A stretch of 37,160 bases of DNA from Bdellovibrionales bacterium CG12_big_fil_rev_8_21_14_0_65_38_15 (GTDB lineage: Bacteria; Bdellovibrionota; Bacteriovoracia; Bacteriovoracales; Bacteriovoracaceae): NCBI GenBank assembly GCA_002787775.1, contig PCUW01000024.1:1-37160 (forward strand), given 5' to 3'. Numbering within the stretch: the first letter of the stretch is position 1; every line of letters begins with the position of its first letter. Below, piece by piece: positions 31,122 to 37,160 of this stretch. Below the pieces are notes generated by a model that worked only from the letters and a program-made list of their open reading frames with translations, did not search any database and was not told the DNA's origin. The position numbers and the translations under genes were made by a program.

Positions 31122-32024
31122 ATGTCTGAAGTCGCTATGACCCCAATTCAAGACGAGCATGTCCCAGATTCATTTCTTAGAGAATTCTGGAATCACTTTA
31201 AGCCTAATAAAGGTGCTGTTGTTGGACTTGCACTGATTATTGCGTTTGTTATTATTGCTATTTTAGCACCACTGCTTGCCCCATATGATCCAACTCTTTT
31301 ACAAGATAATGCCTTAAGACTTCCGCCGATTTGGGCAGAAGCTGGCACTTGGTCATACCCGCTTGGAACAGATGATGTTGGTCGAGATATTTTATCAAGA
31401 CTTATTCACGGTGCTCGCATATCCATGGGTATTGGTTTTGCTGTTGTAATCTTATCTTTAAGCATGGGTCTTTTCCTTGGTATCTTTGCCGGTTATTACG
31501 GTGGAAAGGTTGATCGTCTTATTATGCGATTTATCGATATCGTCATGGCCTTCCCTTCCATTCTTTTGGCCATTACAGTTGTATCTGTCATGGGCCCCGG
31601 AATTAGCAACGCCATCATTGCCGTTGCCATCGTCGCTGTTCCAAACTTTACAAGAATTGTTAGAGCATCGGTTATGGCCGAAAGAAAAAAACAATACGTC
31701 ATGGCCTCAAAAACTTTTGGTGCTAGTGATTTAAGAATCATGTTTAATGAAATTCTTCCAAATTGTTTGGCTCCACTCATTGTTCAAGCAACACTCGGTT
31801 TTTCAGATGGTATTTTGAATGCCGCAGCCCTTGGCTTTTTAGGACTTGGTGCTCAGCCACCAACTCCAGAATGGGGAACGATGCTAGCTGATAGCCGTCC
31901 TTTTATTGAAAGCTCTCCTTGGATGGTAACTCTTCCTGGCTTATGTATTTTATTTTCAGTTTTAGGATTTAATCTTTTTGGTGATGGCCTACGTGATGCG
32001 CTTGATCCGAGGCTAAAGAAATAG
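31122..32024 (+). CDS. dppC: Dipeptide ABC transporter permease
   Basis: 300 residues with an N-terminal cytoplasmic stretch, then the OppC-type helix near 33-53 and YPLGTDDVGRDILSRLIHGARISM. The EAA loop reads AERKKQYVMASKTFGASDLRIMFNEILPNCLAPLIV. The C-terminal FNLFGDGLRDALDPRLKK is characteristic of DppC/OppC. It begins one base after dppB ends and pairs with DppB. Confidence 0.95.
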   Translation: MSEVAMTPIQDEHVPDSFLREFWNHFKPNKGAVVGLALIIAFVIIAILAPLLAPYDPTLLQDNALRLPPIWAEAGTWSYPLGTDDVGRDILSRLIHGARISMGIGFAVVILSLSMGLFLGIFAGYYGGKVDRLIMRFIDIVMAFPSILLAITVVSVMGPGISNAIIAVAIVAVPNFTRIVRASVMAERKKQYVMASKTFGASDLRIMFNEILPNCLAPLIVQATLGFSDGILNAAALGFLGLGAQPPTPEWGTMLADSRPFIESSPWMVTLPGLCILFSVLGFNLFGDGLRDALDPRLKK

Positions 32025-32025
32025 G

Positions 32026-33006
32026 ATGACTATGCTCTTAGAAATTGAAGATTTATCCATCACATTTGATACCGCAAAGGGTCCGCTTTCTGCTACCAGA
32101 CAGATTAGTTTTAGTCTTGAAGAAGGCGAAACTTTAGGAATCGTTGGTGAATCGGGTTGTGGAAAAAGTATTACAAATCTAGCGATCATGGGTTTACTTC
32201 CAGATACGGCAACGATCACAGCAAAGAAAATGATCTTTGACGGCGTTGATCTTCAAACAATCAAAGAAAATGATTTTAGAAAAATTCGTGGTGCAAAAAT
32301 TGGAATGATCTTTCAAGATCCCATGTCTGCTCTTAACCCTAGCTTTACGGTAGGCTTCCAGATTGATGAAACGTTAAAAATTCATTGTCCTGAAATGGAT
32401 AAATCTGCTCGCGGTGCTAGAGCCTTAGAGCTTATGCATCAAGTTGGTATTCCTGCACCTGCCGAGCGACTAAAAAACTATGCTCACGAGCTTTCAGGTG
32501 GCATGAGCCAACGTGTGATGATTGCCATGGCGATTGCTTGTAAACCCAAACTTCTTATTGCTGATGAACCTACAACAGCATTAGATGTGACGATTCAAGC
32601 GCAAATCATGAAGCTCTTAAAAGATCTTCAAAAAGAATATCAAATGGCGATGATCTTAGTGACTCACGATCTTGGTGTTGTAGCTCAAAATGCAGATCGA
32701 ATTCAAGTGATGTATGCCGGAGAAATTGTTGAGAGCGCAAAATCAAAAGTGCTTTTACAAGACCCAAAACACCCTTACACCGATGGTCTATTAAGTTCAC
32801 TGCCAGGTAAAAAGGCAACAGCTTTTAGAGCACCTCTACCAAGTATCGCTGGTATGGTTCCAGATCTAAGAGCACGACCAAATGGTTGTCAGTTTAATCC
32901 ACGCTGTGAATTTGCCGATGATAAATGCAAGACAACGCTTCCAAGTCTTGAGCACGATCAAGCTAGAACACTTCGTTGCTTTCATCCAGTTGGAGCTAGT
33001 GTATGA
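32026..33006 (+). CDS. dppD: Dipeptide ABC transporter ATP-binding protein
   Basis: 326 residues. Walker A is GESGCGKSI, the signature is [16 protein letters not shown], Walker B is [14 protein letters not shown], and the H-loop [10 protein letters not shown]. The C-terminal oligopeptide extension has four cysteines ([14 protein letters not shown] and LRCFHP), the pattern that holds an iron-sulfur cluster in this family. Two starts, at 32026 and 32032, are possible; the second has AGGA at better distance. The stop overlaps the dppF start (ATGA). Confidence 0.95.
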   Translation: MTMLLEIEDLSITFDTAKGPLSATRQISFSLEEGETLGIVGESGCGKSITNLAIMGLLPDTATITAKKMIFDGVDLQTIKENDFRKIRGAKIGMIFQDPMSALNPSFTVGFQIDETLKIHCPEMDKSARGARALELMHQVGIPAPAERLKNYAHELSGGMSQRVMIAMAIACKPKLLIADEPTTALDVTIQAQIMKLLKDLQKEYQMAMILVTHDLGVVAQNADRIQVMYAGEIVESAKSKVLLQDPKHPYTDGLLSSLPGKKATAFRAPLPSIAGMVPDLRARPNGCQFNPRCEFADDKCKTTLPSLEHDQARTLRCFHPVGASV

Positions 33007-33941
33007 ATGTTATAGAAGTCACAAATCTAAAAAAGCACTACCCTATTAGAAAACCATTTAAACCTCTTCGTCATGTGAAGGCATTAGATGGCGTTTCTTT
33101 TCATGTTAAAAGTAAAAAGACTTTAGGAATTGTTGGTGAGTCTGGTTGTGGTAAATCAACCTTAGCTAAAACTTTAATGCGTCTTGAAATACCTACAGAA
33201 GGTAACGTTTCATTATCTGGCCAAGACTTCTCTGTCATGACAGGTAAAGATTTTCACAGCGCCATTCAAATGATTTTTCAAGATCCTTATAATTCGATTA
33301 ATCCTAGAAAAAAAGCATGGCAATTGATTGCTGAACCTTTATTTATCAACACTGATCTTTCAAAAGATGAATGTTTTAAAATTGCTTGTGAGACCATGAA
33401 AAAAGTTGGGCTTAGACCTGAACTTGCTCATCGTTATCCTCATATGTTTTCTGGCGGACAACGCCAGCGTATCGGTATTGCTAGGGCCTTAGTCATGCAG
33501 CCCAAAATTATGATTTTGGATGAGCCTGTTTCTGCTCTTGATGTTTCAATTCAAGCTCAAGTGTTAAACCTCTTGATGGAACTTCAAGATCAAATGGATT
33601 TAACCTATCTTTTCATTAGCCATGACCTTCATGTGGTTAAACACATTTCTGATGAAATTCTTGTCATGTATCTTGGTAAAGTTGTTGAGTATGGTCCTAG
33701 AGATCAGGTCTTTAATGATCCAAAACATCCATATACAAAAGCTCTTGTGGCGAGCTCCCCTTCTATTTTAAAAGAAGCTAGTGACGAGCCTGCGATTCAA
33801 GGTGAACTACCATCGCCTTTGAATCCACCATCGGGTTGCGCCTTTCACAAGCGATGCCCAATGGCGACGCCAAGGTGCTCTAGTGAGACACCAGTTTTGG
33901 AAGAAAAGTTTGGGCGTAAAGTGGCGTGTTTTGAAGTTTAA
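33003..33941 (+). CDS. dppF: Dipeptide ABC transporter ATP-binding protein
   Basis: 312 residues. Walker [10 protein letters not shown], signature [15 protein letters not shown], Walker [15 protein letters not shown], and the C-terminal cysteine extension [14 protein letters not shown] with a last Cys in VACFEV. It pairs with DppD as the asymmetric ATPase dimer. Translationally coupled to dppD by ATGA. The stop overlaps that of the convergent PilZ gene in TTAA, and no terminator separates them. Confidence 0.95.
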   Translation: MNVIEVTNLKKHYPIRKPFKPLRHVKALDGVSFHVKSKKTLGIVGESGCGKSTLAKTLMRLEIPTEGNVSLSGQDFSVMTGKDFHSAIQMIFQDPYNSINPRKKAWQLIAEPLFINTDLSKDECFKIACETMKKVGLRPELAHRYPHMFSGGQRQRIGIARALVMQPKIMILDEPVSALDVSIQAQVLNLLMELQDQMDLTYLFISHDLHVVKHISDEILVMYLGKVVEYGPRDQVFNDPKHPYTKALVASSPSILKEASDEPAIQGELPSPLNPPSGCAFHKRCPMATPRCSSETPVLEEKFGRKVACFEV

Positions 33942-34411
33942 GCTGCTAGCCTAATATCAGACTCTTCTTGAATCTCAGTTTCCATTAGGGTTTCTTGAGA
34001 TTTTCTAAAGATTTGAACTGTTTCGTCTTCAATAGCCTTATCAAACTGAACACCAAGACGATATCCATGAGAAAGCTGTTTAAGATAAACGACTTTTCCG
34101 CCCACCATTTTAGTTGGAAATTCCCCGTGGCTATTTCTTAAAATAAATTTTGTGTGCTTGGCGAGACTAAAACCATCTGCAAAATGATCAATAAAGATGG
34201 CCATACCAGAACTTGATAAATCCAAAAGACAATACTCTCCAGGGCAGTTTTCAAGTCTAATTCGTAAACCAGAGTCGCGCATATTGAATCTTTGAGCAGC
34301 ATTTCTGGATGCATGGTATGAAATTTTTCTCGAGATATATTTAATACCCATCCATATACCAAATAGACTTAAAGAACAGGTTAAAAAGCAGCTAATATTC
34401 GTAAGGCTCAT
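33938..34411 (-). CDS. Membrane-anchored PilZ domain protein
   Basis: 157 residues with one N-terminal membrane helix (about 5-24, plus end inward by charge) and a PilZ domain that retains both cyclic-di-GMP motifs: RFNMR (R41-x3-R45) and D64-L-S66-x-x-G69 (LDLSSSGMAIF). The barrel continues as KHTKFILRNSHGEFPTKMVGGKVVYL and YRLGVQFDKA. It should bind cyclic di-GMP at the inner membrane and pass the signal to a partner. It is coupled by ATGA to the upstream unknown gene, with GGAGC as ribosome site, so the two probably work together. Confidence 0.88.
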   Translation of the reverse strand: MSLTNISCFLTCSLSLFGIWMGIKYISRKISYHASRNAAQRFNMRDSGLRIRLENCPGEYCLLDLSSSGMAIFIDHFADGFSLAKHTKFILRNSHGEFPTKMVGGKVVYLKQLSHGYRLGVQFDKAIEDETVQIFRKSQETLMETEIQEESDIRLAA

Positions 34412-35400
34412 TTAAGCTCCTTAATAAACCATTCTTGATAGCTTAAAATAGCTCGCTCATAATCAAACGAGCGGTCTTTAAATAATGTTTCGGCCTTAAT
34501 AAAAAAGAAGCTTTGCTCTCCACCAGCGTTACTAAGCCATACGCCATCTTTTTGTAATTCTTCACCTGTAATTTTAAATGGTAATTCTTCGCCTTTTTCA
34601 ATTTGACTGACAATTTGTTTGGAAGACGCACTAGCGCTAAAAAATGCTTTTGGAAAATGAACAATCGCATCTTCTTTAGTTCCATGGATTAATCGACTTA
34701 AATCACAACGGCTCTCAACTTTAAAAAGAATACCTTTTTGAGACAGCTGATGGACCGTTGCCTTAATGGCATCTAACGGAGAACTATGAAGCCACCAAGT
34801 ACTATCGACATTAGTACCTAAACGAAACTGCCTTTGTGGTACAAAGCCTAATAAAATTTTTCTAAAGACAAACAAACCATAGATATTTTTATCAAACCAT
34901 TTCATCCCTGCTAATCGCGTAAAAGGACCAGCTTCACCTACTTCTGAAAAAAGAATTTCTCTTTCATTATTATGCTGTCCATTGATACCGAATAACGAAA
35001 CTCTAAGTCTAGGATCAAGATAACTTTCATAAAGCTCATGCAATGATGTCACGATCGTTCCGCGAGAGCTTTTGAGGTACACCTCAATACGCTTTAAAGA
35101 TGAAAGTGCCTTCTCCAACGCGTCCAATCGTGCAGGATTCCCAGCATGTATTTCGCGTTGAAGCTGGCAAGTGTGGGACCAGTTGGCCCAATGGAAGTAT
35201 AGCTTTGCGCCTGGATCTAAATTCAGAACACTCTCTAATGGAGCTGAAGATAAATACTCTCGTATTGCCTTCGTTCCTGACATAGAAGCCGAACAAGGTA
35301 CTTTCATATTATCGAGGATAGCGAAAGGATCACTAAAGTCGAAATCTGAAGAATCGACCGCATTACGTGATGAACGTGTAGCGGAGGCGTCAAAGGCCAT
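34408..35400 (-). CDS. Hypothetical cytoplasmic protein, possible degenerate PilZ domains
   Basis: 330 residues from the ATG at 35400, which has GGAGGGG just upstream; longer in-frame forms exist up to 35502 but lack a ribosome site. There is no signal peptide or clear membrane helix. I do not recognise the family. Residues 185-300 have a pattern reminiscent of PilZ: PQRQFRLG near 188-195, then VHQLSQKGILFKVES (218-223, Q-x-S-x-x-G for D/N-x-S-x-x-G). Residues 80-120 contain helices (RLDALEKALSSLKRIEVYL). The gene overlaps the following PilZ gene, supporting a shared cyclic-di-GMP process. The reading frame is intact and codon use looks like its neighbours. Confidence 0.7.
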   Translation of the reverse strand: MAFDASATRSSRNAVDSSDFDFSDPFAILDNMKVPCSASMSGTKAIREYLSSAPLESVLNLDPGAKLYFHWANWSHTCQLQREIHAGNPARLDALEKALSSLKRIEVYLKSSRGTIVTSLHELYESYLDPRLRVSLFGINGQHNNEREILFSEVGEAGPFTRLAGMKWFDKNIYGLFVFRKILLGFVPQRQFRLGTNVDSTWWLHSSPLDAIKATVHQLSQKGILFKVESRCDLSRLIHGTKEDAIVHFPKAFFSASASSKQIVSQIEKGEELPFKITGEELQKDGVWLSNAGGEQSFFFIKAETLFKDRSFDYERAILSYQEWFIKELK

Positions 35401-35563
35401 AAGCCCCTCCATAAAAACATTTAAAAATTGACACCCAGATGTCATCTTAACCCCTAGCTCGAATCTGCCTGAACCTTTTGTGCAATATATATAAAAAACC
35501 AAACATTTCAGTCTGTTGTAGCCAATTTAAGCCTTTTGTTAAGAGCCTAGATGAGTCAAGAAA

Positions 35564-35575
35564 TTGCCAAGGCAA
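35564..35575. promoter_or_regulatory. Small perfect dyad in the divergent region before the HD-GYP-like gene
   Basis: TTGCC-AA-GGCAA lies in the 222-base divergent spacer between the minus-strand unknown gene (start 35400) and the plus-strand gene at 35623. TTGCCA could also be a -35 with TACTAC 16 bases on. It may be an operator, though a 12-base dyad can occur by chance. Confidence 0.3.
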
Positions 35576-35622
35576 ATGGGCACCCTACTACCAGCAGATC
35601 ATAAAGCAGGTTAAAATAAGTT

Positions 35623-36651
35623 ATGGTTCAATTTAAAGCTTCTCACGCCTTTAATTTATTAGAGAGAAATCATTTAGCATTTCAACTCACGCCAATCTCT
35701 GTTAGAGAACTTCTCTTTATTACTGATTTGCCGTGTGATGTTTACGGACTTGAAAACGATACGTTTAAAATTGTTCTAAAAAGACGCTCATATATTAATA
35801 AAGAAGTTATCAAAGGCTTAATACAAAAAGGCCAGCATGAGCTTTATTTAGCTCACTCTGAAAGAGAAAGCCTGATTCAATATCAACAAGATAATTTAAG
35901 AAAAGTAACCAGGTCCTTATCTGTTGGCGATCCACTTGAAAAAGGTAAAAAAGTTTTAAATCTTTTAACTATTAATATGGAGTATCTCTATAGAGATCCT
36001 ACGAATGACGAAACATTGAGTTTGCAGTACCAATCAGCAAAAAATCTTTCTTCTTTTTTAGCTGCCAATATTGATTTACACGAGCCGCTTTATAAAAGCT
36101 ATATACAGATGAAACATCATTTTGTTTTTTCTCAACCCCTACTTTCTTCAATTTTTCTTCTTGGTGTTTTAAAGATGTCGCATCTTTTTAATGCTAAAGA
36201 TGTCGAAAACCTTTTCATTACCAGCTATTTTAAAGACATCGGTATGTCTGCCATTCCAACAGAAAAGTACGATCAAATTGAACTTGATGATGAAGAAAAG
36301 AAATTGCTATCAAGACACGCTTCGCATTCTGTTAATATTTTACAGGGTCGCCTCACTCTTGGACCTCAATACCTTACGATTATAGAAAATCATCATTCAT
36401 TCTCCTTGCTCGCCAAAGAGCTAGACTATTTTTCAAAAAGTTCGAAGCAAGGCGAAGTTGTTGCGGGATTTGAAACAATACTCGTGTGTGTGATGGATGT
36501 TATTGCGGCAATGATTTCTGGAAGACCTTTTAGACCTGCTAGTAATCTTTTTGATGCACTTGAGTTAGTTAAAATACTTATGTCTGAGCAGTATCCTCAA
36601 GAGTTTAAAATCATCGTGACTTACTTTAAGAACTTTTTCTTTCGAAAATAA
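35623..36651 (+). CDS. Degenerate HD-GYP-type protein
   Basis: 342 residues. Residues 25-90 form the same small module seen in the HD-GYP protein at 12083 (LPCDVYGLENDTFKIVLKR, ELYLAHSERESLIQYQQ), followed by a helical linker. Residues 190-330 follow the HD-GYP layout, but key residues are lost: HD is KD (YFKDIGMSAIP, Lys204-Asp205), the HHE-x-GYP block is HHSFSLLAKELDY, and no GYP is seen. His235 and His257-258 remain. It is therefore likely a non-catalytic signalling or scaffold protein. It starts 222 bases from a divergent PilZ operon. Confidence 0.75.
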   Translation: MVQFKASHAFNLLERNHLAFQLTPISVRELLFITDLPCDVYGLENDTFKIVLKRRSYINKEVIKGLIQKGQHELYLAHSERESLIQYQQDNLRKVTRSLSVGDPLEKGKKVLNLLTINMEYLYRDPTNDETLSLQYQSAKNLSSFLAANIDLHEPLYKSYIQMKHHFVFSQPLLSSIFLLGVLKMSHLFNAKDVENLFITSYFKDIGMSAIPTEKYDQIELDDEEKKLLSRHASHSVNILQGRLTLGPQYLTIIENHHSFSLLAKELDYFSKSSKQGEVVAGFETILVCVMDVIAAMISGRPFRPASNLFDALELVKILMSEQYPQEFKIIVTYFKNFFFRK

Positions 36652-36748
36652 CGAATTGCTCTGCTATTATTTTCCAACTCTTTGAATATATGTTCTTTTT
36701 TCCTTTTCAATCCATCATACATTTCGCAAAATTAAATAGAGAGTATCG

Positions 36749-36771
36749 CGCATTCCAAGGAACGGAATGTG
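36749..36771 (+). promoter_or_regulatory. Leader hairpin with GGA in its loop, before the small ExoX-C-like gene
   Basis: CGCATTCC (36749-36756) pairs with GGAATGTG (36764-36771, one G-U pair) around loop AAGGAAC. It ends about ten bases before the AGGAGGG ribosome site. A GGA in a hairpin loop plus a second GGA in the ribosome site is the arrangement recognised by CsrA/RsmA; that is inference only. Confidence 0.4.
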
Positions 36772-36792
36772 ATAATTCTAAGGAGGGAATTG

Positions 36793-37008
36793 ATGGCTCA
36801 AGAAGTTAGCCCGGTTACGGGTATTATCGAAGAAGACCAAGTGTTCTTAGATTTTGGGGAGCATGAAGGCAAATCAATTTTAGAACTATCCGACACTGAT
36901 CCTGAATACTACGACTACCTGATTGAAAAGAAGAATGAAGGCAATTGCGCGATACGTCGTACTAAAGATAAAATCTTTCGCATGTATATGGCGAGAACGC
37001 TTAACTAA
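36793..37008 (+). CDS. Small protein with ExoX-like C-terminal domain
   Basis: 71 residues from the ATG at 36793, which has AGGAGGG five bases upstream; an in-frame ATG eight codons earlier overlaps the leader hairpin and is unlikely. The core FLDFGEHEGKSILELSDTDPEYYDYLIEKKN matches the short domain found at the C-terminus of exonuclease X and in DUF3820-like proteins (FGKHKGK...DPxYLxWL). It has no nuclease residues and no signal peptide. In other proteins the domain is an accessory, perhaps nucleic-acid binding. A strong terminator follows, so it is a single-gene unit. Confidence 0.75.
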   Translation: MAQEVSPVTGIIEEDQVFLDFGEHEGKSILELSDTDPEYYDYLIEKKNEGNCAIRRTKDKIFRMYMARTLN

Positions 37009-37028
37009 GATTCATTGTAATCTTTTAA

Positions 37029-37057
37029 AAAAAGCCTGTTTATACAGGCTTTTTTTA
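37029..37057 (+). terminator. Intrinsic terminator of the ExoX-C-like gene
   Basis: AAAAAGCCTG (37029-37038) pairs with CAGGCTTTTT (37045-37054) around TTTATA, followed by more T. It could work on both strands. Confidence 0.9.
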
Positions 37058-37089
37058 TGTCTAACGAACTTGTTTGTATTGCCAAACTT

Positions 37090-37118
37090 TTGTGATATTA
37101 ACCTAATATTGTTAGAAT
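37090..37118 (+). promoter_or_regulatory. Strong sigma70-type promoter of the last gene
   Basis: TTGTGA (37090-37095), a 17-base spacer and TAGAAT (37113-37118) just before the ATG at 37129. The short leader contains GAGGT as ribosome site. I see no convincing Fur box. Confidence 0.6.
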
Positions 37119-37128
37119 TTGAGGTGTT

Positions 37129-37160
37129 ATGACTCTTAATGAAATCAATGTTGGCCAAAC
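37129..37160 (+). CDS. Probable FeoA-like protein, 3'-truncated by window edge
   Basis: Only ten complete codons are visible: MTLNEINVGQ. The pattern M-(S/T)-L-x-E-(L/I)-x-x-G-Q is the usual beginning of FeoA, the small SH3-like partner of the ferrous iron transporter FeoB. GAGGT lies three bases before the ATG and a strong promoter precedes it. With so little sequence this is a suggestion; feoB would be expected next. Confidence 0.4.
   Translation, partial: MTLNEINVGQ

Noticed and set aside
31458..31780. Antisense open frames within dppC
   Set aside because: dppC is certain from family motifs; the antisense frames have unlikely composition and no ribosome site.
37056..37128. Fur box before the feoA-like start
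   Set aside because: The AT-rich sequence matches the 19-base Fur consensus poorly; only the promoter hexamers are convincing.

Overview
The window is a gene-dense, AT-rich chromosomal stretch with no mobile element, CRISPR array, rRNA or tRNA that I can see. Gene content suggests a predatory or predator-like Bdellovibrionota bacterium, most like Bacteriovorax/Peredibacter. The reasons are many secreted proteins of unknown function, two GH...NC (Lnb/DUF4105-type) proteins, DUF3015, ExbBD, several cyclic-di-GMP type proteins (PilZ, HD-GYP), a complete dipeptide importer, and zinc-free forms of ribosomal proteins L28, L31 and L33. This assignment is inference from gene families, not from a marker gene comparison.

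Layout. Positions 1-857 hold the C-terminal part of a Lys1-type saccharopine dehydrogenase. Positions 926-3789 are a tight run of three genes that all use non-ATG starts (DUF3015, Lnb-like, MarC). They converge on an L,D-transpeptidase, an aldo/keto reductase and an unknown membrane-anchored protein on the minus strand. Positions 6456-9008 carry a small 2OG-Fe(II) oxygenase, rpmB with its own promoter and terminator, and a secreted subtilase with a propeptide and a CUB-like C-terminus. Positions 9203-13477 carry a PilZ-like acidic protein, exbD-exbB, a DUF4340 protein and a receiver-like/HD-GYP protein. Positions 13547-14575 hold rpmG, a small Cys-tailed protein and rpmE2. Positions 14573-18761 are minus-strand metabolism and ribosome genes: pyrE, then the likely operon gltA - Rsm22-like methyltransferase - EamA - PAP2. 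sfsA diverges from pyrE across only 16 bp and converges on a penicillin-acylase family hydrolase.

The most unusual region is 21985-27618, four consecutive plus-strand genes for exported proteins. They are a tyrosine-rich secreted protein, a GH...NC predicted papain-like enzyme, a type IV prepilin-like protein, and a protein whose C-terminus looks like an outer-membrane beta structure. The C-terminal half of the prepilin-like protein is a tandem domain that matches the animal type IV collagen NC1 (C4) domain. All twelve cysteines of the tandem fold are present, together with the HSQT, GSCL, YW and SRC-x-VC signatures. A pilin-anchored collagen-IV NC1 module is my main candidate for an undescribed system.

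Positions 28504-33941 are dppABCDF, which would import peptides, for example from digested prey. Positions 33938-36651 hold a PilZ protein, an unknown partner and a degenerate HD-GYP protein. The window ends with a small ExoX-C-like protein, preceded by a hairpin with GGA in its loop, and the first codons of a probable feoA behind a strong promoter.

Genes are packed very tightly. Five of the convergent pairs overlap at their stop codons. The longest stretch without a gene is about 220 bp (35401-35622), so no stretch above 300 bp lacks a gene.
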